Positions 34,623-42,983 of a DNA stretch of 64,000 nucleotides are shown one piece after another. Each line of letters begins with the position of its first letter. Within the stretch, counting starts at the first letter, position 1. The stretch lies in NCBI RefSeq assembly GCF_027270315.1, contig NZ_CP114413.1, positions 1,860,001 to 1,924,000 of the forward strand, written 5' to 3'. Source of the stretch: Streptomyces cinnabarinus. GTDB taxonomy: Bacteria; Actinomycetota; Actinomycetes; Streptomycetales; Streptomycetaceae. The notes beneath the pieces were generated by a model. It made no database searches and had not been told where the DNA came from. It saw only the letters and a list, made by a program, of their open reading frames with translations. The translations under genes were made by a program, and so were the position numbers.

Positions 34623-35642
34623 TCACTCCCGGATGCCGTTGTCCGGCGCGTCCTGCGCCTCGATCCCGTCGTACGCCGCGAGTGCCTCCCGGGCCGCCCG
34701 GCGGGCGCTCTCGGCCAGCTCGGGCGGCGCGACGATACGGCCGTCGCGGCCGAGCCGGAGCGCCAGGCGCCGCAGCGATGCCGGGTCGGGCGTACGCAGA
34801 GTGATACGCAGCCCGCCGTCGGGAAGCTCATCCGCACTGTCGTGCGGGTAGTACTCGGCGACCCAGCGCCCGCCGGGACCGACCTCGACGATCACCTCGG
34901 GGTCCTCGGCGGCGGGCTGCACCAGCCCCTCGGAAAGGTCCCGGGGCTCGATCTCGGGCGGCGCCGACGGCTCGTCGAGGATCTTGATCTCGGCGACCCG
35001 GTCGAGCCGGAAGGTGCGGCGCGCCTCGGAGCGGCGGCACCAGGCCTCGACATAGGTGTGCCCCACGCTGACCAGCCGGATCGGGTCGATCTCACGCGCG
35101 GTGACCTCGTCGCGGGCCGGGGAGTAGTAGCGGATCCACAGCCGGCGGCGCTCGGAGATCGCCCGGTCGACGTCGGCGAAGACCCCGCCCTCGGACTCGA
35201 AGGTCACCGACAGCCGGGCGCTGGCGCCCGCCGCCTCACCGGCCGCGGCCTCCACCTTGGCGGTGGCCCGCAGCAGGGCCTGCCGGTCGCCCTCGCGCAG
35301 TCCGGGCAGGGTGGCCACCGCGCGGGCCGCCACCAGCAGGGCGGTCGCCTCGTCGGAGGCCAGCCGCAGCGGCTCGGCGGCCTCCGCCGCGAGGGCGGCC
35401 GGGTTGTGCCACCAGATCCGCTCACCGTCGGTGTCGATGTCCAGCAGGTCGCCACCGCGGAAGCTGGTGCCGCACATGGGCAGCACATCGAGGTCCGAGA
35501 CCAGCTCGTCCTCGGTGATGCCGAAGGCGCGCGCGACGTCCTCGACCCGGGCGCCGGGGCGCTCCCTCAGATATGTCACCAGGGAGAGCATCCGCCGGGT
35601 CTGGTCGATGGCGTTCACGGGCCTGACCGGTTTGCCTGCCAC
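34623..35642 (-). CDS. pafC: WYL-domain transcriptional regulator PafC
   Basis: 339 aa from the GTG at 35642, 19 bp after the pafB stop. N-terminal winged helix (MLSLVTYLRERPGARVEDVA, RAFGITEDELVSDLDVLPMC), a WYL domain with RRLWIRYYSPARDEVTAREI and RLVSVGHTYVEAWCRRSEAR, then the WCX C-terminal extension. PafB and PafC act together; in mycobacteria they form a heterodimer that activates the LexA-independent DNA damage response. The name derives from linkage to pafA, which here lies two genes upstream past the FKBP genes. Confidence 0.92.
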   Translation of the reverse strand: MAGKPVRPVNAIDQTRRMLSLVTYLRERPGARVEDVARAFGITEDELVSDLDVLPMCGTSFRGGDLLDIDTDGERIWWHNPAALAAEAAEPLRLASDEATALLVAARAVATLPGLREGDRQALLRATAKVEAAAGEAAGASARLSVTFESEGGVFADVDRAISERRRLWIRYYSPARDEVTAREIDPIRLVSVGHTYVEAWCRRSEARRTFRLDRVAEIKILDEPSAPPEIEPRDLSEGLVQPAAEDPEVIVEVGPGGRWVAEYYPHDSADELPDGGLRITLRTPDPASLRRLALRLGRDGRIVAPPELAESARRAAREALAAYDGIEAQDAPDNGIRE

Positions 35643-35661
35643 TGTCTTCGTCCGCTCCCCC

Positions 35662-36639
35662 TCAGCCCTTGGCCACGGCACGCAGCCGGTCCATCACATC
35701 GGCCCGCAGCTCGGCGGGCTCCAGCACCACCACGTCCGGCCCGAACTCCACCAGCCAGGCGTCCAGGCCATGGCCGTACGGAATCTCCAACTCGTCCCAC
35801 CCGTCACCGAGTTCCCTGACCCGGGTGGCTTTCGCCCGCAAGGGGTACCCGGCGCCGGAGCGCAGCCGGATCAGCGCGGAGCGGTCGGCGGTCTCCCCCG
35901 CCCAGCCCGCGACGGTCTCCCGCACGGTGACGACGTCCGGCACGGGCGCGGTGAACTTCCCGCCGCGCGAGCGGACCTTGCCGGTGATCCGGGAGAGCCG
36001 GAAGACCCGCTCGGCACCCCGGTCGCGGTCCCAGCCCGCCAGATACCAGTGGCCGCGCCAGCACTCCAGCGCCCACGGCTCGACATGCCGGGGCTCGGGG
36101 TGGGCGGCGGTGGCCTTGCGGTACTCGAAGCCGACCGTCCGGCGGTCCCGGCAGGCCAGCATCAGCGGCTCGAACGCGGCCTCGTGGACGGGGATCCGCG
36201 GTTCCAGCGCGCCATGGGCCTCGTAGGGGTCGACGTCCTCGGGCAGACCGGCCGCGCGCAGCTTCTGCAGGGCGCCGCTGGCCGCCCCGGCGAGCCGGGC
36301 CTGCTGCCAGACCTTGGCGGCCAGGCCCAGAGCGGCGGCCTCCTCGGCGTCGAGGGTGATCGGGGGCAGCCGGTTGCTGTCGCGGCGGGCGAGATAGCCG
36401 ACCTCGCCCTCGAGGCTCTCGACGGTCTCGATGACCAGGCCGAGTTCGCGCAGATCGTCCTTGTCGCGCTCGAACATGCGGTTGAAGGAGTCGTCGCTCC
36501 CCGCCGCGCCGTTGCCCGGTCCGAAGGCTTCGACGTACGCCTCGATGGAGTCACGCAGCTCGCGCTTGCTCAGCGGCCGCCGCGTCCCGAGCAGACACAG
36601 CGCCAGATTCATGAGCCGCTCGGCCTTGGCAATGGCCAT
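35662..36639 (-). CDS. pafB: WYL-domain transcriptional regulator PafB
   Basis: 325 aa. N-terminal helix-turn-helix (AKAERLMNLALCLLGTRRPL, SKRELRDSIEAYVEAF), a central linker, a WYL domain (CRDRRTVGFEYRKATAAHPE, VEPWALECWRGHWYLAGWDR) and a C-terminal WCX domain (FGPDVVVLEPAELRADVMDR). Paralogue of PafC in tandem, as in mycobacteria, where some species fuse the two. Separated from the upstream FKBP gene by a strong hairpin, so it starts its own transcript. Confidence 0.92.
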   Translation of the reverse strand: MAIAKAERLMNLALCLLGTRRPLSKRELRDSIEAYVEAFGPGNGAAGSDDSFNRMFERDKDDLRELGLVIETVESLEGEVGYLARRDSNRLPPITLDAEEAAALGLAAKVWQQARLAGAASGALQKLRAAGLPEDVDPYEAHGALEPRIPVHEAAFEPLMLACRDRRTVGFEYRKATAAHPEPRHVEPWALECWRGHWYLAGWDRDRGAERVFRLSRITGKVRSRGGKFTAPVPDVVTVRETVAGWAGETADRSALIRLRSGAGYPLRAKATRVRELGDGWDELEIPYGHGLDAWLVEFGPDVVVLEPAELRADVMDRLRAVAKG

Positions 36640-36702
36640 CGACGCCCTTCGCCTTCCTTATGGTGCTTACGATCGACGACCGTACCGCCCCCGGGTGGCG
36701 CG

Positions 36703-36741
36703 GCAAAAGCCGAGGGCCCATGCCCGGACAGGCATGGGCCC
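36703..36741 (-). terminator. terminator of the FKBP gene
   Basis: 11-bp perfect stem GGGCCCATGCC/GGCATGGGCCC (36714-36724 with 36731-36741), 44 bp past the FKBP stop. On the minus strand it is followed by CTCGGCTTTTGCCG, a smaller hairpin with a short T-run. Confidence 0.75.
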
Positions 36742-36784
36742 CAGGTGATCGGGTCCGGTCGCACGACGATCAGACCCCAAATGA

Positions 36785-37156
36785 TCAGACGCCGAGGAGG
36801 TCGACCACGAAGATCAGGGTCTCACCGGGCTGAATGGCCGGCGTCGGGCTCTGGTTGCCGTAGGCGAGGTGGGCCGGGATGGTCAGCTGGCGGCGGCCGC
36901 CGACCTTCATGCCCTGCACGCCCTGGTCCCAGCCCTTGATGACCCGGCCGCCGCCCAGCGGGAAGCGGAACGGCGTGCCGCGGTTCCAGCTGGCGTCGAA
37001 CTCCTCGCCGGTGCTGAAGGCGACACCGACGTAGTGCACGGTCACGGTCTGGCCCGCCTGGGCCACCTCTCCGTCGCCCTCCCAGATGTCCTTGATCTCC
37101 AGGTCCGCCGGCGGCTCGCCACCCGGGAAGTCGATCTCGGGCTTGTCGATGCTCAC
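36785..37156 (-). CDS. FKBP-type peptidyl-prolyl cis-trans isomerase, single domain
   Basis: 123 aa, no export signal. Core FKBP motifs: QTVTVHYVGVAFSTGEEFDA, SWNRGTPFRFPLGGGRVIKG, WDQGVQGMKVGGRRQLTIPA, HLAYGNQSP and LIFVVDLLGV. These include the aromatic residues lining the FK506/proline pocket (Y, F, F, W, Y, F). Catalyses proline isomerisation in the cytoplasm. It lies 64 bp downstream of the FKBP lipoprotein gene on the same strand, so one locus supplies an inside and an outside isomerase. Confidence 0.93.
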   Translation of the reverse strand: MSIDKPEIDFPGGEPPADLEIKDIWEGDGEVAQAGQTVTVHYVGVAFSTGEEFDASWNRGTPFRFPLGGGRVIKGWDQGVQGMKVGGRRQLTIPAHLAYGNQSPTPAIQPGETLIFVVDLLGV

Positions 37157-37220
37157 GTGTTCAGCTCCATGCTTGTGGTGGAAAGAAAGGCAACGTCACA
37201 GTCTTGCATCCCCCGCGGGG

Positions 37221-38222
37221 TCACATCTTCGCCAGGATGTCGACCGAGAAGACCAGCGTGGAGTCCTTCTTGATGCCGCTGCCCTGCGGGGGGTTGTCGC
37301 CGTAGCCGAGGTCCGGCGGGATGACGATGAGGACGCGGCTGCCCACCTTCTTGCCGGTCAGACCCTGCGCCCAGCCCTTGACGACCTGCTGGAGGGAGAA
37401 AGAGGCGAGCTGCTTGTTGGTGTACGTGGCATCGAACTCCTTGCCGTCGTCCCACAGCACGCCCTTGTACTGCACCAGCACGCTGTCCTCGGCGCCGACC
37501 TCCGCGCCGTCACCCTCCAGGATGTAGTTCGCCACCAGCTTGGTCGGCGCGTCGGCGTCCGGGATCTCGATGGAGGGCGCCTTGCCGTCGGTGTTGGTGC
37601 CGACCTTGGGCAGGTCCACGTTGTCCTGGGCGACCTCGGTGCCCTTCGCGGAGCTCTTGGAGTTGAAGGTGCCCTGCACATCCACCACGAACACCAGCGT
37701 GTCGGTGCCCTTGATGCCCGCCTGGCTGTTGCCCTGGGTGCCGTAGCCCCAGGTCGGGGGGACGGCCATCTGGACCCGGCTGCCGGCCTTCTTGCCGGGC
37801 AGGGCGTAGCGCCAGCCGTCGATGATGCTGCCCTGGGCGAGCTGGATGACCAGCGGGGTCTTGCGGTCGTAGGAGTTATCGAAGACCTTCGCCGTGGCCC
37901 AGATCTGGCCCAGGTAGTTGGCCTGGATGTAGTCGTTCTCCGCGATCGTCTGGCCGTTGCCCGCGATCACCGTCTTCACGGCCAGATCCTTGGAGGGGTC
38001 ACCGCTGCCCTTGGCCACGGTCGGCTTCTCGTCGAACTTCGTGCCCGCGGTGATCGCCGGGAGCGGACCGTCCACGATCTTCGGCGACGGTGCGGCCGAC
38101 GTCTCGGGGGCCGACGGCGACGCGCTGTCGCTGGCCTCGCTGGAGTCGGCCTTGTCGTCGCCGCACGCGGCGAGCGTGGCCAGTCCGGCGGGTACGGCAA
38201 TGAGGAGTGAGCGTCGGCGCAC
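37221..38222 (-). CDS. lipoprotein with two FKBP-type prolyl isomerase domains
   Basis: 333 aa. Signal peptide RRRSLLIAVPAGLATLAACG ends in a lipobox (LAAC, lipidated Cys at about residue 20), followed by a Ser/Asp/Pro-rich tether. Two FKBP domains follow. The first (about 95-195) has IQANYLGQIWATAKVFDNSY and PGKKAGSRVQMAVPPTWGYG. The second (about 230-333) has VLVQYKGVLWDDGKEFDATY, TGKKVGSRVLIVIPPDLGYG and FSVDIL. It should sit on the outer face of the membrane and help fold exported proteins. Tandem FKBP lipoproteins are common in Streptomyces. Confidence 0.92.
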   Translation of the reverse strand: MRRRSLLIAVPAGLATLAACGDDKADSSEASDSASPSAPETSAAPSPKIVDGPLPAITAGTKFDEKPTVAKGSGDPSKDLAVKTVIAGNGQTIAENDYIQANYLGQIWATAKVFDNSYDRKTPLVIQLAQGSIIDGWRYALPGKKAGSRVQMAVPPTWGYGTQGNSQAGIKGTDTLVFVVDVQGTFNSKSSAKGTEVAQDNVDLPKVGTNTDGKAPSIEIPDADAPTKLVANYILEGDGAEVGAEDSVLVQYKGVLWDDGKEFDATYTNKQLASFSLQQVVKGWAQGLTGKKVGSRVLIVIPPDLGYGDNPPQGSGIKKDSTLVFSVDILAKM

Positions 38223-38285
38223 GGTGGGGGCCTCGTAATCGGTCGATCTTGTGGATGGCGTGCGCGCAACTCTACGACGTGAGAA

Positions 38286-38314
38286 GGGCGCCGTACGGGA
38301 AACGTACGGCGCCC
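38286..38314 (-). terminator. terminator of pafA
   Basis: Perfect 12-bp stem GGGCGCCGTACG/CGTACGGCGCCC with a 5-nt loop, 38 bp past the pafA stop on the minus strand. Confidence 0.75.
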
Positions 38315-38352
38315 GTGTTGCGTTCCGGCACCAGTGGGCCGGAACTCGTCGC

Positions 38353-39714
38353 TCACATACCGGCGATCAGTTTCTCCACCCGGTCGTCCACGGAACGGAA
38401 CGGGTCCTTGCACAACACCGTGCGCTGGGCCTGGTCGTTGAGCTTGAGATGGACCCAGTCGACGGTGAAGTCCCGGCGTTGTTCCTGGGCCCTGCGGATG
38501 AAGTCGCCGCGCAGCCGGGCCCGAGTGGTCTGCGGCGGAACGGACTTGCCTTCGAAGATCTTCAAGTCGTTGCAGATCCGCGCTGCTTGACCCTTCCTCT
38601 CCAGCAGGTAGTACAGCCCACGACGGCGGTGGATGTCGTGGTAGGCGAGGTCTATCTGCGCGACCCGCGGGTGCGACATGGTCATGTTGTGCTTGGCGCG
38701 GTAGCGCTCGATGAGCTTGTACTTCATGACCCAGTCGATCTCGGTGCCGATGCGGTCGAGGTCCTCGGACTCGATCGAGTCCAGCGTGCGGCCCCACAGC
38801 TCCAGCACCTGCTCCACGGTGCCGGTGCGGATACCGCGGCGCTCGCAGAAGTCCACGGCCTTCTCGTAGTACTCCCGCTGCACCTCCAGCGCGGAGGCCT
38901 CACGGCCGCTGGCCAGGCGCACCTTGCGCCGGCCGGTGATGTCATGGCTGACCTCGCGGATCGCCCGGATCGGGTTCTCCAGGGTGAGGTCCCGCATCAC
39001 CGTGCCCGCCTCGATCATGCGCAGCACCAGGTCGGTGGCGCCGACCTTGAGCAGCATGGTCGTCTCGGACATGTTGGAGTCGCCCACGATGACATGCAGC
39101 CGGCGATAGCGCTCGGCGTCCGCGTGGGGTTCGTCCCGGGTGTTGATGATGGGCCGGGAGCGGGTCGTCGCCGAGGAGACGCCCTCCCAGATGTGCTCCG
39201 CCCGCTGGCTCACGCAGTACACGGCCCCGCGCGGGGTCTGGAGCACCTTGCCCGCGCCGCACAGGAGCTGGCGGGTGACAAGGAACGGAATGAGAATGTC
39301 CGCGAGCCGGGAGAACTCCCCGTGCCGCGCCACCAGATAGTTCTCGTGGCAACCGTAGGAGTTGCCCGCCGAGTCGGTGTTGTTCTTGAAGAGGTAGACG
39401 TCGCCCGCGATTCCTTCCTCGTGCAGGCGTCGTTCGGCGTCCACCAGTAGCCCTTCCAGAATGCGCTCGCCTGCCTTGTCGTGCGTGACCAGTTCGATCA
39501 CGTTGTCACATTCGGGTGTGGCGTATTCCGGATGTGACCCCACGTCGAGATACAGGCGGGCGCCGTTCCGCAGAAAGACATTGCTGCTGCGGCCCCATGA
39601 CACGACACGGCGGAAGAGGTACCGCGCCACCTCGTCAGGCGACAGACGGCGCTGTCCCCTGAACGTGCACGTGACGCCGTACTCGTTCTCCAGCCCGAAA
39701 ATGCGGCGGTCCAT
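38353..39714 (-). CDS. pafA: Pup-protein ligase PafA
   Basis: 453 aa. Carboxylate-amine ligase fold related to glutamine synthetase: start MDRRIFGLENEYGVTCTFRG with the metal-binding Glu, GSHPEYATPECDNVIELVTH, LFKNNTDSAGNSYGCHENYL, RPIINTRDEPHADAERYRRL, HVIVGDSNMSETTMLLKVGA and the C-terminal domain DFIRRAQEQRRDFTVDW. It phosphorylates the C-terminal Glu of Pup (after deamidation by Dop) and joins it to substrate lysines. It lacks the Dop-loop insertion, which distinguishes it from the paralogue at 44795. Only 9 bp separate it from the upstream MFS gene on the same strand, so the two are probably co-transcribed. Confidence 0.96.
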   Translation of the reverse strand: MDRRIFGLENEYGVTCTFRGQRRLSPDEVARYLFRRVVSWGRSSNVFLRNGARLYLDVGSHPEYATPECDNVIELVTHDKAGERILEGLLVDAERRLHEEGIAGDVYLFKNNTDSAGNSYGCHENYLVARHGEFSRLADILIPFLVTRQLLCGAGKVLQTPRGAVYCVSQRAEHIWEGVSSATTRSRPIINTRDEPHADAERYRRLHVIVGDSNMSETTMLLKVGATDLVLRMIEAGTVMRDLTLENPIRAIREVSHDITGRRKVRLASGREASALEVQREYYEKAVDFCERRGIRTGTVEQVLELWGRTLDSIESEDLDRIGTEIDWVMKYKLIERYRAKHNMTMSHPRVAQIDLAYHDIHRRRGLYYLLERKGQAARICNDLKIFEGKSVPPQTTRARLRGDFIRRAQEQRRDFTVDWVHLKLNDQAQRTVLCKDPFRSVDDRVEKLIAGM

Positions 39715-39723
39715 GACTGAACA

Positions 39724-40983
39724 TTACGCCCGATCCCCGGTGCTGAAACGGGGTTCGACGGCACGGTTTGGATCATTTTCCGATGAAGCCGCAACGACCG
39801 CTCCCTGCCCGGACGCTGCGAGGACCCGCCCCGTGGCCAGCAGGACCAGCAGCGACACGGCCCCCGCGACGCCCGGAACGGCGAAGCCCCACAGGGCGCC
39901 ACCGGCCTCGACGACCGGGCCCGCGAGCCCCGTTCCGACCGACGCGCCGACGGTGAACGTCGTCACAAGCCAGGAGAAAGCCTCGGTGACCGTCCCGCGC
40001 GGGGCGTGCCGGTCCACGAGCACAAAGGCACAAGCGATGCAGGGGGCGAGGAACACACCCGACAGCACGGTCAGCAGCACCATGGGGACCACGCCCGGCA
40101 TCAGCATCAGCGGCAGGTAACACACCGCCAGAAGGGCCACCAGCACCGTCAGTCGCCGCCCCGGCTCCCCGGACCACTGCCGCGCCCCGTACACCGTGCC
40201 GCCGATGAGCGCACCGAGCCCCAGGGCCGCCATCAGCCAGCCGTACACCGCGTCACCGCCGTGCTCGTCCGCGTACGGCACGGAGGCGACGGTGATGGAG
40301 CCGAGCGCGATGCCGACGAAGACGAACGCGCCGAGCAGCGCCAGCAGTCCGGGCGAGCGCAGCGCGCCCAGCCAGTGCGCCTCACGCGGCGCCGACCGCC
40401 ACGCACGCGAGGGCGCCGACACCACCACGGAGAGCGCGCCGAGGACGCCTATGACGTTCAGCACGAGCAGCGCCGCCTGCGCCGACCACAGCGAGGTGCA
40501 CAGCGTCACCAGCAACGGTCCGACGGTGAACATGACTTCCTGCGCCACGGCGTCCATCGCGTACGCCGTGTGCACCTGGCCCTCCTTGCCGAGCACCGAC
40601 GGCCACAGCGCCCGCAGACCGCCCTCCAGCGGCGGCGTGAACAGTCCGGCGACCACCACGGACGCGTAGGCGAGCGCGAGCGGCCCGATGCCGGTGAAGG
40701 CGAAGACGGCCATGCCGAGCGCGGACACCACCGCCGAGGGCAACTGCACCCGCGGCTGCCCGTGCAGATCGACCAGCCGCCCCAGCAGCGGCTGCCCCAC
40801 GGCGTTGGCGACGCCGTAGACGGCCGCCAGCGCCCCGGCGAGGCTGTACGTGCCGCCCTCGGCGCGGACGAAGAGCACGATCGCGATGGCGGCGGTGGCG
40901 TTCGGCAGCCGGCCCACCAGCGTGCCGACGAGCAGCCGTGCGGCGTGCCTCGCCCTGAGGATCTCCAGGTATCCCGCGGCCAT
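39724..40983 (-). CDS. MFS transporter, YbfB/arabinose-exporter-like
   Basis: 419 aa with about 12 transmembrane helices. Major facilitator landmarks: LVGRLPNATAAIAIVLFVRA in helix 1 and GQPLLGRLVDLHGQPRVQLP for the helix 2-3 loop motif A. The second half begins LLALLGAFVFVGIALGSITV and its loop is GGTVYGARQWSGEPGRRLTV. Typical of uncharacterised Streptomyces exporters. It is divergent from a LacI-family regulator gene with 110 bp between starts, so it is probably under that regulator. It reads directly into pafA (9-bp gap). Substrate unknown. Confidence 0.88.
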   Translation of the reverse strand: MAAGYLEILRARHAARLLVGTLVGRLPNATAAIAIVLFVRAEGGTYSLAGALAAVYGVANAVGQPLLGRLVDLHGQPRVQLPSAVVSALGMAVFAFTGIGPLALAYASVVVAGLFTPPLEGGLRALWPSVLGKEGQVHTAYAMDAVAQEVMFTVGPLLVTLCTSLWSAQAALLVLNVIGVLGALSVVVSAPSRAWRSAPREAHWLGALRSPGLLALLGAFVFVGIALGSITVASVPYADEHGGDAVYGWLMAALGLGALIGGTVYGARQWSGEPGRRLTVLVALLAVCYLPLMLMPGVVPMVLLTVLSGVFLAPCIACAFVLVDRHAPRGTVTEAFSWLVTTFTVGASVGTGLAGPVVEAGGALWGFAVPGVAGAVSLLVLLATGRVLAASGQGAVVAASSENDPNRAVEPRFSTGDRA

Positions 40984-41021
40984 GTCCCGTCCCCGCTCCT
41001 CAGCCGTGACCCATCAAGTGT

Positions 41022-41048
41022 TACGTATAACGTCCTCTGTCATACGTA
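41022..41048. promoter_or_regulatory. two TACGTA sites 21 bp apart in the MFS/LacI divergent promoter
   Basis: TACGTA occurs at 41022-41027 and 41043-41048, two helical turns apart; the first lies within GTTA-CGTA-TAAC. A central CG flanked by symmetrical AT is typical of LacI-family operators, so this is the probable binding region of the divergent regulator. Confidence 0.4.
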
Positions 41049-41093
41049 CCATGTGCGCTGTTCAGGCGTCCAGACGAAAGCGCAGGCACCACG

Positions 41094-42110
41094 GTGGTCC
41101 GAGGCAGCACCCGCCCCACCAGCCGGGACGTCGCACAGGCCGCGGGCGTCTCCCAGGCCGCGGTCTCCCTGGTGCTCGGCGACAAATGGCGCGGCCGGGT
41201 CTCCGAGGCCACCGCCGAGCGGGTCCGGCAGGCCGCCCGCGAACTGGGCTACCGGCCCAACCTCGCCGCCCGCAACCTGCGGCTCGGCCGCACCCGCACG
41301 GTCCTGCTCGTCGTCCCCGCGCTCACCACGGAGTTCTTCGCCGGCGTCTACACCGGCGCGGCCCGCGTCGCCGCCGCCCACGGCTTCGGCGTCGTCCTGT
41401 ACCCCTCCCCCGAAGGCATCGGCCCCGCGCGGGACCCCTTCGCCTCCGCCCAGGCCGCCCTGGACGGCGTGATCGCCTCCTCCATGGCCGCCGACGCCCT
41501 CACCGCCATCCGCGGCGACCAGCTGCCCCTGGTGATGCTGGACAGCGACCCGGCGGGCAGCCTCGGCGCGGCCACCGTCAACCTGGACATCGCCGACGGC
41601 GTACGCCAGATCACCGAGCACCTGCTGGGGCTCGGGCACCGCCGCTTCCTGCACCTGGCCGCCGACGTGGCGTCCTGGACCTTCGAGGTGCGCGCCCGCG
41701 AACTGCACACACGCCTGACCGCCGTCCCCGGCACCACGCTCGCCACCGCACGCGCCCCGTTCTCCATCGAGGGCGCCCAGCGCGCCGCCGAAGCGGCCCT
41801 CGCCTCACCCGGACCCCGGCCCACGGCGCTGATCTGCGACGACGACAAACTCGCGGCAGGCGCCTACAAGGCCGCCCGCCGCCTGGGCTTGGCCGTCCCC
41901 GAGGACCTCTCCGTCACCGGCCTGGACGACCTCGCCCTCGCCACCGCCATCGACCCGGAGCTCACGACCGTACGCCTGGACGCGGAGCTGTTCGGGGAAC
42001 GCGGCATGCGAGCCCTGCTGGCGGTCCTGGAGGGCCGTACACCCGACGCGGGGGACATTCCCGTCGAACTGGTCGTACGGGGCTCCACAGCGCCACCCAG
42101 CGCCTCCTGA
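41094..42110 (+). CDS. LacI-family transcriptional regulator
   Basis: 338 aa from a GTG at 41094. Helix-turn-helix and hinge: TSRDVAQAAGVSQAAVSLVL, ERVRQAARELGYRPNLAARN, LRLGRTRTVLLVVPALTTEF. The rest is a periplasmic-binding-protein-like effector domain with EFFAGVYTGAARVAAAHGFG, DGVIASSMAAD, ALICDDDKLAAGAYKAARRL and DLSVTGLDDLALATAIDPEL. Expected to bind an operator in the divergent region and to respond to a sugar or other small molecule, controlling the MFS gene and, through read-through, possibly pafA. The 3' end faces the proteasome cluster across a bidirectional hairpin. Confidence 0.9.
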   Translation: MVRGSTRPTSRDVAQAAGVSQAAVSLVLGDKWRGRVSEATAERVRQAARELGYRPNLAARNLRLGRTRTVLLVVPALTTEFFAGVYTGAARVAAAHGFGVVLYPSPEGIGPARDPFASAQAALDGVIASSMAADALTAIRGDQLPLVMLDSDPAGSLGAATVNLDIADGVRQITEHLLGLGHRRFLHLAADVASWTFEVRARELHTRLTAVPGTTLATARAPFSIEGAQRAAEAALASPGPRPTALICDDDKLAAGAYKAARRLGLAVPEDLSVTGLDDLALATAIDPELTTVRLDAELFGERGMRALLAVLEGRTPDAGDIPVELVVRGSTAPPSAS

Positions 42111-42119
42111 ACGCCCTGC

Positions 42120-42145
42120 GCCCCGGCCGAGAGGTCGGCCGGGGC
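42120..42145. terminator. bidirectional terminator between the LacI gene and prcA
   Basis: 11-bp perfect stem GCCCCGGCCGA/TCGGCCGGGGC with a 4-nt loop, 9 bp past the LacI stop and 27 bp past the prcA stop. It can serve both convergent transcripts. Confidence 0.7.
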
Positions 42146-42172
42146 ACAGCGGGGTGAGGTGATGCGGGGTGG

Positions 42173-42922
42173 TTACTCCTCCTCGTCGGCGCCGTCGGCG
42201 CTCTCCGCCTCGGTGGCCGCGCCGTCGGCCTCCAGCAGCCGGCCGAGCTGACGGCCGACGATCCGCTTGAACTTGCGCTGCTGCGGACGCGTCCGGTCCA
42301 GCACCGCGACCTCCAGGCGCTCGGCGGGAATCTCCCGCTGACTGCCATTGGACTCACGGGACAGGGCCTGCACGGCCAGCTTCAGCGCCTCGGCCAGCGT
42401 CATGCCGTCCTGGTGACGCTGGTCCAGATAGGTGCTGATCAGCTCGGCGTTGCCGCCGACCGCGACCGAGCCGTGCTCGTCCACGATCGAACCGTCATGC
42501 GGCAGCCGGTAGATCTGATCACCCTCGGGCGTCTCCCCGACCTCGGCGACGACCAGCTCCACCTCGTACGGCTTCTCGGCCGCGGAGGAGAAGATCGTGC
42601 CCAGCGTCTGGGCGTAGACGTTGGCCAGACCGCGGGCGGTCACATCGTCGCGGTCGTAGGTGTACCCACGCAGATCGGCATAGCGGACACCACCGATCCG
42701 CAGATTCTCGTACTCGTTGTACTTGCCGGCGGCCGCGAAGCCGATCCGGTCATAGATCTCGCTGAACTTGTGCAGCGCGCGGGACGGGTTCTCGCCGACG
42801 AACACAATGCCGTCGGCGTACTGGAGCACGACCAGGCTGCGACCACGGGCGATGCCCTTACGGGCGTACTCCGCCCGGTCGGCCATCGCCTGCTGGGGGG
42901 AGACATAGAACGGCGTCGACAC
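42173..42922 (-). CDS. prcA: 20S proteasome alpha subunit PrcA
   Basis: 249 aa. N-terminal STPFYVSPQQAMADRAEYAR carries the alpha-type H0 helix that gates the pore. The proteasome fold continues with GIARGRSLVVLQYADGIVFV and EIYDRIGFAAAGKYNEYENL. There is no propeptide and no catalytic Thr. The acidic C-terminus (EAESADGADEEE) is typical for Streptomyces. Alpha rings cap the PrcB rings and dock the ARC ATPase. Last gene of the pup-HNH-prcB-prcA unit; about 61 bp separate it from prcB. Confidence 0.96.
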   Translation of the reverse strand: MSTPFYVSPQQAMADRAEYARKGIARGRSLVVLQYADGIVFVGENPSRALHKFSEIYDRIGFAAAGKYNEYENLRIGGVRYADLRGYTYDRDDVTARGLANVYAQTLGTIFSSAAEKPYEVELVVAEVGETPEGDQIYRLPHDGSIVDEHGSVAVGGNAELISTYLDQRHQDGMTLAEALKLAVQALSRESNGSQREIPAERLEVAVLDRTRPQQRKFKRIVGRQLGRLLEADGAATEAESADGADEEE

Positions 42923-42983
42923 CGGTTATCCGTCCCTTTCTGTGGAAGTCACTGCGATCACCTAGCAAGAACCGCGCGGACCG

